DNA of 64,000 nt, taken from Corynebacterium pseudopelargi. GTDB lineage: Bacteria; Actinomycetota; Actinomycetes; Mycobacteriales; Mycobacteriaceae. The stretch covers positions 1,860,001-1,924,000 of the forward strand of contig NZ_CP033898.1 in NCBI RefSeq assembly GCF_003814005.1. Direction: 5' to 3'. This document shows positions 34,866-43,590 of the stretch, piece after piece (the stretch's first letter is position 1; each line of letters starts with the position of its first letter). The notes beneath the pieces were generated by a model that saw only the letters and a program-made list of their open reading frames with translations, did not search any database and had not been told where the DNA came from. Both the position numbers and the translations under genes were made by a program.

Positions 34866-35488
34866 TGCACATCTTGGATACCGGGCCAATATTTAAGTTC
34901 CTCACCACGGATTGCGTTCCAGAACTACTTCTGGCGCTCGGGCACCACAAAGTCTTAGTTCCGGAGGCCGTAGAGTTCGAGATCAGCAACACTCCCAAAC
35001 GCCATCCCCAGTTCAGACGAGCGAGTGAAGTTTGGCCCAAAATCCCTCCACGCTTTAAGGAGGTACTCTCTGACGCACCCACTGATGAGCTGCGGGAATG
35101 TTGCAAAAGCGTCCTTGGCCTCGAATTTGAGCACATGTATGCACAGCTAAAGGATCGTGGCGAAAACATGGCAATTCTTCATGGAGTGCTACTCGCTCGT
35201 GCTGGGCACAAGGTTTTGCTGGTGTGCGATGAAGAAGCCGGCACCGCGATGATCAAAAACCAACAGCGCGCATTGGCAATGCAACAGCTTAGAAGGCAAC
35301 ACACTCCCGGCGGGAGCATCAGGCACGCAGACACGTTGCAATTACTGCGTTGGGCCATCGAAAACGGCGGGTTCAAAAACGACATGCAGGTCTTTTTGCG
35401 TCGTTACCAAGCAATGGCAGCACTAGATTCTGCACTACCCCGCGACGTAAAAGATACCGGGCTAACCAAGAGCCCTCCGTGGCCGTAG
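34865..35488 (+). CDS. PIN-like nuclease candidate
   Basis: 207-residue protein starting MHILDTGPIFKFL, with an early Asp in the LDTGP pattern of PIN domains. Further acidic positions follow in VPEAVEFEIS (about 35-44), CDEEAGTAM (about 120) and an Asp in RHADTLQLL (about 158). These fit the four-acid PIN ribonuclease layout, but I cannot align it confidently, and its length exceeds a minimal PIN domain (about 130). The start codon shares a base with the stop of the metallopeptidase gene. It is the likely effector of the three-gene cassette. It ends 2 bp before the convergent PH-domain gene. Confidence 0.65.
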   Translation: MHILDTGPIFKFLTTDCVPELLLALGHHKVLVPEAVEFEISNTPKRHPQFRRASEVWPKIPPRFKEVLSDAPTDELRECCKSVLGLEFEHMYAQLKDRGENMAILHGVLLARAGHKVLLVCDEEAGTAMIKNQQRALAMQQLRRQHTPGGSIRHADTLQLLRWAIENGGFKNDMQVFLRRYQAMAALDSALPRDVKDTGLTKSPPWP

Positions 35489-35490
35489 CC

Positions 35491-36765
35491 CTACCGCCCT
35501 GCCCGCAACTGCCCCAGTAACCTCTGGGCATCTTCAGTGCGCAGATCCCTGATCTTGGCTCGCACCGGCCCATGCACTACCGCACACTCGAGGTTGCACA
35601 CGCCGAACTTATGCTGCACCGGACCGCGGCTTAACTCCAGGGCTTGAATATCAGCACGGTTGAGCAACACCCTTTGAGGCGCGATCCTTCCGAAACTCAG
35701 CACCACATGCTCTTTTTCTAGCTCGACTTGCTGTTGCTTCCAGTCGATTGGAGAGATCCACTTCGCCTGCTTTGGGCTTGAGCAAGTGGCATGGATATCC
35801 ATGTCCCTACCGAAGATGCGCTGGAGCACTTCTTCTACCTCCTCACGAGTACCGACGGGCAACACCGTGGTGTTTTCGGTGTAGCCAGATACCGCAAGCG
35901 TGACTTCCCACCAACCAAAGAAGCGCCAGAGCGGATACTGCTTGATCCGCGCAGCATGCACACGGTGCAAAGGAATGTCACTGTGCGAGCGATTAGCCAA
36001 GCCGTAGGTGAGGTTGAGGGTGTTACTAAAGCGAAGTCGCATCTGCCAGGCCTGATCAAGGCGGCGGAACAGCGGTGGCACCACACTAAAGGCAATGGCG
36101 ATCAGACCAATGCTGGCCAAGTCAAGTACCCAGAAAACAACCAGAAGGATGAGCAAGCGCGGGGCTTGTTGCAAACCCGCACCAAGCAGTGCTCTGGATA
36201 CAGGGATGCTGACATCGGCGTGACCGGCTTGCTCATCGTGGGCATGGCCTTGGGCCTTCGCACCTTTGTGCCCCAGCAGATGAGCATCGGTAGCTTCGGC
36301 AGCGCCTTCAATAGCATCTTCGCCTGCATGTCTTGCGTGGCTGAGGAGTTCTTTGCGCAGTTCGTGGGCTTGGGCGGGCCTGAGGTATCGAATGGCAATA
36401 ACTGAATCATCGCCACCTGCGGTTTCGATGCGCAGCTCAGCCAAGCCGAAGAGCCTTGGAAAAAATGGCTCTACGACGTCCACAGCCTGGATATTTTCGC
36501 GTTGAGCACTGCGGGTGGTTTTGCTGAATACGCCGTGCTCGTAGGATATTTCTTCGCCGATACTAAAGCTGGTGGCGCGCCACCAGATCCCAGAAAGCAC
36601 CCACGTCAGCGCGATCAAGCCTAAGAGCACCAGCAGCGCAATCCACCAGGTGCTCAAGTGATTGAGTATGAAGCTGCGGAAATCTTCGCGCACCAGCAGC
36701 ACCACCAGCACTGCGATGCATGACTGCGCAATGCGCACCATCGGCGAGAGACGATGTACCCGCAT
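35491..36765 (-). CDS. bacterial PH-domain membrane protein (YdbT-like)
   Basis: 424-residue membrane protein with repeated bPH2 (DUF304) domains, each preceded by paired membrane helices: IAVLVVLLVREDFRSFIL/WIALLVLLGLIALTWVL at the N terminus and ILLVVFWVLDLASIGLIAIAF in the middle. Segments such as RSAQRENIQAVDVVEPFFPRLFGLAELRIETAG are the classical DUF304 core. A His-rich stretch (HLGHKGAKAQGHAHDEQAGH) sits between repeats. It pairs with the following small bPH2 protein (start overlaps that gene's stop, TAATG), matching the ydbS-ydbT operon of Bacillus. Function unknown, possibly envelope stress or antimicrobial resistance. Confidence 0.87.
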   Translation of the reverse strand: MRVHRLSPMVRIAQSCIAVLVVLLVREDFRSFILNHLSTWWIALLVLLGLIALTWVLSGIWWRATSFSIGEEISYEHGVFSKTTRSAQRENIQAVDVVEPFFPRLFGLAELRIETAGGDDSVIAIRYLRPAQAHELRKELLSHARHAGEDAIEGAAEATDAHLLGHKGAKAQGHAHDEQAGHADVSIPVSRALLGAGLQQAPRLLILLVVFWVLDLASIGLIAIAFSVVPPLFRRLDQAWQMRLRFSNTLNLTYGLANRSHSDIPLHRVHAARIKQYPLWRFFGWWEVTLAVSGYTENTTVLPVGTREEVEEVLQRIFGRDMDIHATCSSPKQAKWISPIDWKQQQVELEKEHVVLSFGRIAPQRVLLNRADIQALELSRGPVQHKFGVCNLECAVVHGPVRAKIRDLRTEDAQRLLGQLRAGR

Positions 36766-37199
36766 TAGCTCAGCCTCTGAGAGAATCGTGCGCGCAGATG
36801 CTCGGCCTGTTCCAGTGGTACTCCAGGGATGGTCGAATCCACCACGGCAGCGGTGTGTACTTGCACATCCGCGTAGCCGAGCTTGGTGGCGATCGGCCCG
36901 CGGGAAATATCGACGTATTGGATGCGGTTATAAGGAATCACTACCAGGGAGTGCCACATCCTGCCCTTGCTAATGACCAGCTCTCGCTCGTCTTCGCGCC
37001 AGCCAGTTGCACCTACTTGCACAGGGATCAGCCACGCCTGCCACCCGGCGTAAATCACCAGCACAAGCATGGCCAGCCAGAGCCACGGCGTCCACAGCAG
37101 CGCACCTGCGGCAATAGCAATGGCGAGCACCACCAAGACGATGCCGTAGGCGATGTATCTGCCTAGGATGAGTTTCCGCGATACTGGCTGATATTCCAT
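36765..37199 (-). CDS. bacterial PH-domain membrane protein (YdbS-like)
   Basis: 144 residues: two membrane helices (YIAYGIVLVVLAIAIAAGALLW and WLAMLVLVIYAGWQAW) followed by one bPH2 domain (ISKGRMWHSLVVIPYNRIQYVDISRGPIATKLGYADVQVHTAA). The ATG at 37199 is preferred to a GTG at 37217; TATTGAT just upstream fits a leaderless promoter. First gene of the two-gene operon with the larger bPH2 protein. Confidence 0.86.
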   Translation of the reverse strand: MEYQPVSRKLILGRYIAYGIVLVVLAIAIAAGALLWTPWLWLAMLVLVIYAGWQAWLIPVQVGATGWREDERELVISKGRMWHSLVVIPYNRIQYVDISRGPIATKLGYADVQVHTAAVVDSTIPGVPLEQAEHLRARFSQRLS

Positions 37200-37321
37200 A
37201 TTGCCTATCAATAGCACAGGCGATGCATCTTGGAGTTCTCGATGCCTCTTCGGCGGCCTTTTCGCTGCTTGCTTCTATTCCACTTCCGGTCTTTTCCCTG
37301 CGCCTTTGCTTAGATACCGCA

Positions 37322-40300
37322 TCACCTAAAATCCCTCGACCCTCTGCTCAAGGCATGAGCAAGCGGCAGTGGCTCAAACTTATCCGCCACGATGCTGGCC
37401 ACCCCGTTTTGGTTTTGCACGATGCCACGAACCATCACGGCTTTAGCGCTACGGGCCAATAAGGATCGCTCCCATAACCCCACTGAGACCACGATATTCA
37501 TCAACCCTGTCTCATCTTCCATGCCCAAAAAGGTCACGCCTTGGGCGGTTTTGGGGCGCTGGCGGTGGGTGATCACCCCGGCGATGCGGATACGGGTGCC
37601 ATCTTCTGGCGTAAGCAGGTCACAGGCCTTGAGCACACCTTGGGTATCTAACCATTCCCGCAGCATCTCAATGGGCTGTATCTCGCTCACCCCGGTTGAG
37701 GCGATATCACTTGCCATCAGCTCAAAGGCCGTCATGCCAGGCAGCGCTGGTGCCTCTACTGCAAGGCCTGGCAACATTCCAGCGTGCTCTACTGTTCCTG
37801 CCTGCCATAGGGCTTGGCGCCGAGAACCAAAACGCTCCAAGGCACCGGCTCTGGCGAGTGCCTCAATTTTGGCGCGCCCCAGATCTGCCCGGCGCGCTAG
37901 ATCGCCTACATCCTGATAGGGGGCGTGCGCTACTACTGCGGCAGCGGCTTTTTCTCCAAGGCCTTTGACCAGGTTGAGCCCTAATCTGATCGCGCCTTGC
38001 TCGATGCTCGCTTCTACTTGGGAGCAGTTCACATCAATGGGTAGCGTTGTTACTCCGTGGCGTTTGGCGTCGGCAAGCAAGGATTGCGGCGAGTAGAAGC
38101 CCATGGGTTGGGCGCGCAGGAGGCCAACGCAGAATTCTGCCGGGTAGTGATATTTAAACCACGCGGAGAAATACACCAGGGAGGCAAAGGACTGCGAGTG
38201 GGATTCGGGGAAGCCATAGGCGGCAAAGGCCACGATCTTATTCCACAGCTTGTGCGCCACTTCTCCATCGATGCCATTGCCAGCTAGGCCTTGATAGAAG
38301 CGTTGCTTCATTGCCGCCATCTTCTTTGGCGAGCGCTTCGAGCCCATGGCGCGGCGCAATTCATCGGCCTCGGCGCCACTAAACCCTGCGGCATCCACCG
38401 CCATTTGCATGAGTTGTTCCTGAAACAGCGGGATGCCGAGGGTCTTTTCTAAAGCATTGCGCAAAATTGGGTGATCATATTCCACCGGCTCAAGCCCGTT
38501 GCGGCGGCGAATATATGGGTGCACCGAACCACCTTGGATAGGCCCTGGGCGAATAAGTGCGACTTCTACCACTAGATCGAAAAATTCCCGTGGCTTCAGC
38601 CTGGGCAGGGTGGCCATCTGGGCGCGCGATTCCACCTGAAACACCCCTACGGCATCGCCGCGCGAAAGCATGGCATAGATTTCTGCTTCGGCTAAGTCGA
38701 GCTCCCAAAGGTTGACGCGCCTACCGTGCTGTTCTTCTACCAGGTCGATCATGTGGTGTAGGGCTTCCAGCATGCCAAGGCCAAGCAGGTCAAACTTGAC
38801 CAAGCCTGCGGCAGCGCAGCTTTCTTTATCCCACTGCACCACCGAGCGGCCTTCCATGCGCGCCCATTCCACTGGCACCACATTGGCAATGGGGCGATCG
38901 CAAATCACCATGCCACCTGAATGGATGCCAAGATGCCGTGGGTGCTCTAGAAATTGTTGCGCTAATGCGTCTACATCTTCTGGTACTGCTTGAAAGCCCT
39001 TCGCCCAACCATCGGCACTGCCTTGGGGGTAGCCCAAGGCGCGGGATGCATCGCGGAGTGCGCCACGGCGCCGGTAGGTAATGAGGTTGGCTACCTGCGC
39101 TGCATTATCTCTGCCATAGCGGCGGTAGACGTATTGGATCACTTCCTCACGCCGGGTGGATTCAATATCAATATCAATATCTGGTGGGCCGTCGCGTTCT
39201 GGGGATAAGAAGCGCTCAAATAACAGCCGGGCGGCAATCGGGTCCACATTGGTAATGCCAAGCGCGAAGCACACCACAGAATTCGCGGCACTGCCGCGGC
39301 CTTGGCACAAAATATTGGAGCGGTGACAAAACTGCACAATATCGTGCACGATGAGGAAGTAGCCGGGAAAACCGAGTTGCTCAATAATCTCAAGCTCATG
39401 GCGGATCTGCGCCCACACCTTGGCCAGTGCTTCTTCATCACCGCGGTAGCGCGGCTCATAGCGTTGCTGTACTCCTTCACGCACCAGGTGGCGTAGCCAA
39501 CTCATCTCTGTATGCCCCTCGGGAACCTCCCAGTGTGGCAGTGCGGGGATCAGCAGATCGAGGGCAAAGGCACATTCTTTGGCTATGTCATCGGTGGTGT
39601 GCAAAAGTGCGGCTCCCCCAACCACACAGGCTGCCACCTGCGGCATGGCTTTAAGCCACGACCCTCCCGCGGGGTGGGTGTGCGGGCGGTGTTGGGCAAG
39701 AGATGCCCGCTTCCGTAATCCGGCTTTTGCCCCGGCAAGGCGCGCATGTGCTGCGAATGCTGCGGTAGGTGATCCGCTGACGATGCCGCGTATGCCATGG
39801 CGTTGGCATAGCGCTGCAAGTACCTCGTGATCATCGCAGTCGGTGGGGCACATGGTGGATTCAAATAGGCCCAGCACATTGTGCGCGCCAAAGGCATCCA
39901 CTACTTCCTGTGCGCGCTTGTGCCAGGCAGCAGGCAGTAATACATACCACTGCTTATTTGCTGCCTGCGCAAGCAATTCCAGGCTCGGGTACGCCACCTG
40001 GCCTTTTTCGCCGGTGCGCATGGCTGCTTGGGTAATGCTAAGGCTTAAACGGCGATACCCCTCTGGGCTTTTACACAGCACAGGCAACGGTGGCAGCGTG
40101 GGATCAATGCTGAGCTCTGCCCCAAAGACGGTCTGCACTCCTGCATCTGCAGCGGCCAGCGCAAATTCCATGGCGCCATAGAGTCCGTCTCTATCCATCA
40201 AGCACAGCGCGCTCAGCCCTAATGCTTGGGCGGCTTCTACATAGTCCTCGGGGCTTGAAGCCCCTTCAAGAAAGGCAAAGGAGCTTTTGGCGTGAAGCTC

Positions 40301-40522
40301 CGCCCCACCGCTCCCAGCTTGCACACCGCTGCCCGCTTGCCCGCCAGCTTGCCCACCAGCCTGCTCGCCCGAACCTTCGGCAGAGTAAAAAGCGCTGGAG
40401 CGTAGCCGGCTTCGATGCGATGCGGGCACGAGGACCTTGTCAAAGGTGCCGTTGAGCACGCTATGAATATCTGCCCATTCAAGGCCTCCACCGCAGATAC
40501 CAAGCGTTGGGTTATCGTCCAT
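37322..40522 (-). CDS. dnaE2: error-prone DNA polymerase III alpha subunit
   Basis: 1066-residue C-family polymerase for damage-induced mutagenesis. Order: N-terminal PHP domain (ELHAKSSFAFLEGASSPEDYVEAA), palm with catalytic acids in PPDIDIDIES, fingers with GRGSAANSVVCFALGITNVDP, the HIGIHSGGMV region, and a C-terminal OB fold (RIRIAGVITHRQRPKTAQGVTFLGMEDETG). The PHP motif reads HAK where DnaE2 proteins usually have HxH, so one metal ligand is lost. A GQAG-rich repeat (residues about 48-70) is inserted just before PHP. The ATG at 40522 gives the normal length; the frame upstream is spurious. A LexA-like box at 40556-40571 predicts SOS control. Its partners imuA'-imuB lie 5.5 kb away. Confidence 0.95.
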   Translation of the reverse strand: MDDNPTLGICGGGLEWADIHSVLNGTFDKVLVPASHRSRLRSSAFYSAEGSGEQAGGQAGGQAGSGVQAGSGGAELHAKSSFAFLEGASSPEDYVEAAQALGLSALCLMDRDGLYGAMEFALAAADAGVQTVFGAELSIDPTLPPLPVLCKSPEGYRRLSLSITQAAMRTGEKGQVAYPSLELLAQAANKQWYVLLPAAWHKRAQEVVDAFGAHNVLGLFESTMCPTDCDDHEVLAALCQRHGIRGIVSGSPTAAFAAHARLAGAKAGLRKRASLAQHRPHTHPAGGSWLKAMPQVAACVVGGAALLHTTDDIAKECAFALDLLIPALPHWEVPEGHTEMSWLRHLVREGVQQRYEPRYRGDEEALAKVWAQIRHELEIIEQLGFPGYFLIVHDIVQFCHRSNILCQGRGSAANSVVCFALGITNVDPIAARLLFERFLSPERDGPPDIDIDIESTRREEVIQYVYRRYGRDNAAQVANLITYRRRGALRDASRALGYPQGSADGWAKGFQAVPEDVDALAQQFLEHPRHLGIHSGGMVICDRPIANVVPVEWARMEGRSVVQWDKESCAAAGLVKFDLLGLGMLEALHHMIDLVEEQHGRRVNLWELDLAEAEIYAMLSRGDAVGVFQVESRAQMATLPRLKPREFFDLVVEVALIRPGPIQGGSVHPYIRRRNGLEPVEYDHPILRNALEKTLGIPLFQEQLMQMAVDAAGFSGAEADELRRAMGSKRSPKKMAAMKQRFYQGLAGNGIDGEVAHKLWNKIVAFAAYGFPESHSQSFASLVYFSAWFKYHYPAEFCVGLLRAQPMGFYSPQSLLADAKRHGVTTLPIDVNCSQVEASIEQGAIRLGLNLVKGLGEKAAAAVVAHAPYQDVGDLARRADLGRAKIEALARAGALERFGSRRQALWQAGTVEHAGMLPGLAVEAPALPGMTAFELMASDIASTGVSEIQPIEMLREWLDTQGVLKACDLLTPEDGTRIRIAGVITHRQRPKTAQGVTFLGMEDETGLMNIVVSVGLWERSLLARSAKAVMVRGIVQNQNGVASIVADKFEPLPLAHALSRGSRDFR
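40309..40380 (-). repeat. tandem GQAG-coding repeat in dnaE2
   Basis: Short imperfect repeats of GGxCAGGC(A/G)GGC type encode EQAGGQAGGQAGSGVQAGSGG immediately before the PHP domain. Non-conserved low-complexity insertion, likely length-variable. Confidence 0.6.
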
Positions 40523-40555
40523 GCGTTCGATACTAAAGCAGCACCCCCAACATTG

Positions 40556-40571
40556 GCGAACGCTTGTTCTA
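40556..40571. promoter_or_regulatory. LexA/SOS box of dnaE2
   Basis: GCGAAC-GCTT-GTTCTA matches the actinobacterial SOS box TCGAAC-N4-GTTCGA at 10 of 12 defined positions, 33 bp before the dnaE2 start codon. Confidence 0.6.
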
Positions 40572-40663
40572 AATCGGCACTCCTCCACCCTATCGCGCTG
40601 GCGTTTTAGACCAAGCTGTACAGTTCTCATCCAAACTGCTAACCTCTTGCTTTGTCAGATTAA

Positions 40664-40679
40664 TAGACAACTCGGTACG
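40664..40679. promoter_or_regulatory. weak McbR-like site before metQ1
   Basis: TAGAC-AACTCG-GTACG keeps one McbR half-site exactly and about half of the other, 20 bp before the first metQ. metQ is a McbR target in C. glutamicum, which makes the weak match more credible. Confidence 0.4.
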
Positions 40680-40698
40680 CAATAGAAAGTAAGAGCAC

Positions 40699-41565
40699 AT
40701 GAAGAAAATCCTCAGCACAGCACTCGCCGCCAGCCTGCTTAGCACGGGCCTTGTAGCCTGCTCCAGCGATAGCAACGAGGCCAGCGATACCATCAAGGTC
40801 GGCTCCACCGACTCATCTCAGAAGGCCTGGCAGGTATGGGAGGACAAAGCCAAAGAGGCCGGCATTAACCTCGAGGTAGTCAATTTTGCCGATTACTCCA
40901 CCCCAAACCAGGCGCTTTCCCAGCACCAGATCGACGCCAACCAATTCCAGCACCTGAAGTTCTTGGCAGAATATAACGCCAATACTGGCGAGCATCTCGT
41001 GCCTGTTGGATCCAGCGAGGTCGTGCCCCTGGCACTGTTTTGGAAGGATCACGATTCCCTCGATGGCATCGAAGGTGAAAACATTGCCATCCCCAATGAT
41101 CCCACCAATCAAGCGCGCGCCCTGCACGTGCTTGCTGCGGCTGATCTGATCACGCTTAAGAATAAAGACCAGCTCAGCCCCACCCCTGCCGATGTGGATA
41201 CCAAGGCCTCCAAGGTCACGCTCACCCCAGTGGATGCAGCCCAAACCCCGGCAGCCTATGGCGATGGCCAACCGGCGATTATCAATAACAACTTCCTTGA
41301 TCGCGCCGGCATCGATGCCAAGACGGCCATCTTCAAAGACGATCCCGCATCCCCTGAGGCCGAGCCCTATATCAACGTCTTAGTCACCACCGAGGATCGC
41401 GCCGATGATCCACAACTGCAACAGCTTGTAGAGATTTGGCACAGCCCCGAGGTCCAAGAGGCCCGTAAGCAAGACACCAAGGGCACTGCCTATCCCATTC
41501 AGCGCAGTCAGGAAGATCTCCAAGAAATCCTGGACAAGCTGGAACAAGACGCCAAGCAACAATAA
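40699..41565 (+). CDS. metQ: methionine-binding lipoprotein, copy 1
   Basis: 288-residue NlpA/MetQ lipoprotein. MKKILSTALAASLLSTG is the signal peptide and LVAC the lipobox. The mature chain follows the family (VGSTDSSQKAWQVWEDKAKEAGINLEVVNF, NQALSQHQIDANQFQHLKFL, then GEDxVAIPNDPTNQARAL-type segment and PAIINNNFLDRAGID). It delivers methionine to the MetNI importer. It is about as long as, and clearly paralogous to, the second metQ 152 bp downstream. The intergenic space and a second promoter suggest each copy is regulated on its own. Confidence 0.93.
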   Translation: MKKILSTALAASLLSTGLVACSSDSNEASDTIKVGSTDSSQKAWQVWEDKAKEAGINLEVVNFADYSTPNQALSQHQIDANQFQHLKFLAEYNANTGEHLVPVGSSEVVPLALFWKDHDSLDGIEGENIAIPNDPTNQARALHVLAAADLITLKNKDQLSPTPADVDTKASKVTLTPVDAAQTPAAYGDGQPAIINNNFLDRAGIDAKTAIFKDDPASPEAEPYINVLVTTEDRADDPQLQQLVEIWHSPEVQEARKQDTKGTAYPIQRSQEDLQEILDKLEQDAKQQ

Positions 41566-41596
41566 TTAATTGCGCCTGAAAAGCGCTGAGCGGGGG

Positions 41597-41608
41597 CGTC
41601 GAAAAGCT
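41597..41608 (+). repeat. dispersed 12-mer CGTCGAAAAGCT
   Basis: Perfect intergenic copy between the two metQ genes, just upstream of a McbR-like half-site. Confidence 0.75.
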
Positions 41609-41613
41609 AGGAA

Positions 41614-41629
41614 TAGACTGAGCTGTACA
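41614..41629. promoter_or_regulatory. weak McbR-like site before metQ2
   Basis: TAGAC-TGAGCT-GTACA has one perfect half-site. The same TAGAC-N6-GTAC form precedes metQ1, so the two may descend from the same duplicated promoter. Confidence 0.3.
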
Positions 41630-41672
41630 TTCGACGTTCCTGCTGCTAAATTTGTCAAACACCAAAGGGCAA

Positions 41673-41688
41673 TAGAAAGCTCTGTCTA
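41673..41688. promoter_or_regulatory. McbR-like operator before metQ2
   Basis: TAGAA-AGCTCT-GTCTA matches TAGAC-N6-GTCTA at 9 of 10 positions and overlaps the -10 element TATACT (41687-41692), 28 bp before the ATG. Repressor binding here would block the promoter. Confidence 0.6.
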
Positions 41689-41716
41689 TACTTTTGCAAC
41701 GTTTAGGAAGCACACC

Positions 41717-42577
41717 ATGAAAAAGCAACTCGCCGCCGTGTTCGCCTCCGCAATCGCCGCCACCGGACTGGTGGCCTGCGGCAACGACGATAAGGCCGAC
41801 GACGCCACCGTGACCATCGGCACCACCGACTCCGCCAAGAAGGCCTGGAGCGTGTGGGAAGACAAGGCCAAGGAAAACGGCATCAACCTGGAAATCGAGA
41901 ACTTCTCCGATTACAACACCCCCAACCAGGCGCTGACCCAAAAGCAGATCGACGCCAACCTCTTCCAGCACCTCGACTTCCTTGCTACCTACAATGTGAA
42001 GTCCAATTCAGACCTCGCACCGGTTGGCTCCACCGAGGTCGTGCCGCTGGCACTGTTCTGGAAGGATCACGACTCCATCGACGGCATCGATGGCGAAGAG
42101 GTAGCCATCCCCAACGATCCCACCAACCAGGCTCGCGCCATCAACGTGCTCAAGAGCAAAGACCTGGTCAAGCTGAAAAAGGACGACGTAGCAAAGCCCA
42201 CCCCGGCTGATGTGGATACCGAGAAGTCCAAGGTGAAGCTCACCCCCGTGGATGCGGCACAGACTTCCACCGCCTACTTCGAGGGCAAGCCTGCCATCAT
42301 CAACAACACCTTCCTTGATCGCGCCGGCATCGACCCGAAGACCGCCGTGCTCCAGGACGATCCTTCGGATCCTTCCACCGAGCCCTTCATCAACGTGCTC
42401 GTTACCACCAAGGACAACGTGGATAACGAGAACCTGAAAAAGCTCGTTGAGCTCTGGCACACCCCTGAGGTGCAAAAGGCCGTAGAGGAAGACTCCAAGG
42501 GCACCTCCGTTTCCGTGGATCGTTCCCAGGAAGATCTGCAGAAGATCCTTGATCGCCTCGAGGAGCAAAACAAGTAA
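41717..42577 (+). CDS. metQ: methionine-binding lipoprotein, copy 2
   Basis: 286-residue NlpA/MetQ paralogue of the preceding gene. Signal MKKQLAAVFASAIAATGLV and lipobox LVAC are followed by VTIGTTDSAKKAWSVWEDKA, the NQALTQKQIDANLFQHLDFL segment and AIINNTFLDRAGIDPKT. Codon use is more biased than in copy 1, pointing to stronger expression. The ATG at 41717 follows AGGAAG. The stop overlaps the metN start (TAATG), so this copy is the one translated with the transporter. Copy 1 may bind a different amino acid or derivative. Confidence 0.93.
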   Translation: MKKQLAAVFASAIAATGLVACGNDDKADDATVTIGTTDSAKKAWSVWEDKAKENGINLEIENFSDYNTPNQALTQKQIDANLFQHLDFLATYNVKSNSDLAPVGSTEVVPLALFWKDHDSIDGIDGEEVAIPNDPTNQARAINVLKSKDLVKLKKDDVAKPTPADVDTEKSKVKLTPVDAAQTSTAYFEGKPAIINNTFLDRAGIDPKTAVLQDDPSDPSTEPFINVLVTTKDNVDNENLKKLVELWHTPEVQKAVEEDSKGTSVSVDRSQEDLQKILDRLEEQNK

Positions 42578-43590
42578 TGTCAGGCACCAAGGTTGAGTTC
42601 GAAGGCGTATCCAAAGTCTTCGGCGGCACCATCACGGCGCTCGATAACGTCACGCTCACCGTCGAACCAGGCGAGATCATCGGCGTGATCGGCTACTCCG
42701 GTGCCGGTAAATCCACGTTGGTGCGCATGATCAACGGCCTAGATAAGCCCACCAGCGGCGCGCTGCGCCTCGACGGCACCGATATCGTGGGCATGTCAGA
42801 AAAGCAGTTGCGCAAAGTGCGCCGCAATATTGGCATGATCTTCCAGCAATTTAACTTGCTCAACTCCAAAACGGTGGCGGGCAATGTGGAATATCCGCTC
42901 AAGCTGGCCGGTATGTCTTCTGCCGAGCGCAAAGCGCGCGTGCAGGAATTGCTCGACTTCGTAGGCCTTGGCGATCGCGGAAAGCACTACCCCGAGCAGC
43001 TTTCCGGCGGCCAAAAGCAGCGTGTGGGCATCGCCCGCGCACTGGCCACCGATCCCGCGTTGCTACTGGCAGACGAAGCCACCTCGGCACTTGACCCAGA
43101 AACCACCGAGGAAGTTCTGGCACTGCTGCGCCGGGTGAATCGTGAACTTGGCATCACCATCGTGGTGATTACCCACGAGATGGATGTGGTGCGTTCTATT
43201 GCCGATAAAGTCGCGGTGATGGAGCAAGGCAAAGTGGTGGAATATGGCTCTGTTTATGAGGTGTTTTCCAATCCACGCACCGGTGTGGCGCAGCGCTTTG
43301 TGGCTACCTCCTTGCGCAACACCCCCGATGAGTTTGAGGCAGAAGACCTCCTCGTGCATGAGGGGCGCCTTTTTACCATCACCTTGTCGGAGGAATCCGG
43401 GTTCTTTAGTGCCGCGGCTGCAGCCAAGGATCATGGCGCCATCATCCACATCGTCCACGGCGGCATCACTACCTTGCAAAAGCACTCCTTTGGCAAGGTC
43501 ACGGTGCGCCTGGTGGGCCCCGAAGATGTAGTAGAGCAGTTCTACCAGGCCTTGAAGCGCACCACGAATATTGAGGAGATCACCCGATGA
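42577..43590 (+). CDS. metN: methionine ABC transporter ATPase
   Basis: 337-residue ATPase of the methionine importer. Walker A GYSGAGKSTLVRM (about 36-48), the Q-loop FQQFNLLNSKTV, signature LSGGQKQRVGIARAL (about 140) and Walker B LLLADEATSALDPETT. The C-terminal NIL domain (about 265-337, ESGFFSAAAAAKDHGAIIHIVHGGITTLQKHSFGKVTVRLVG) binds methionine and causes trans-inhibition. The start overlaps the metQ2 stop, and the stop overlaps the metI start (ATGA). Confidence 0.96.
   Translation: MSGTKVEFEGVSKVFGGTITALDNVTLTVEPGEIIGVIGYSGAGKSTLVRMINGLDKPTSGALRLDGTDIVGMSEKQLRKVRRNIGMIFQQFNLLNSKTVAGNVEYPLKLAGMSSAERKARVQELLDFVGLGDRGKHYPEQLSGGQKQRVGIARALATDPALLLADEATSALDPETTEEVLALLRRVNRELGITIVVITHEMDVVRSIADKVAVMEQGKVVEYGSVYEVFSNPRTGVAQRFVATSLRNTPDEFEAEDLLVHEGRLFTITLSEESGFFSAAAAAKDHGAIIHIVHGGITTLQKHSFGKVTVRLVGPEDVVEQFYQALKRTTNIEEITR

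Noticed and set aside
40309-40380. Short tandem repeats as a possible CRISPR
   Set aside because: Repeats are contiguous, in frame and encode GQAG inside DnaE2; no spacers.
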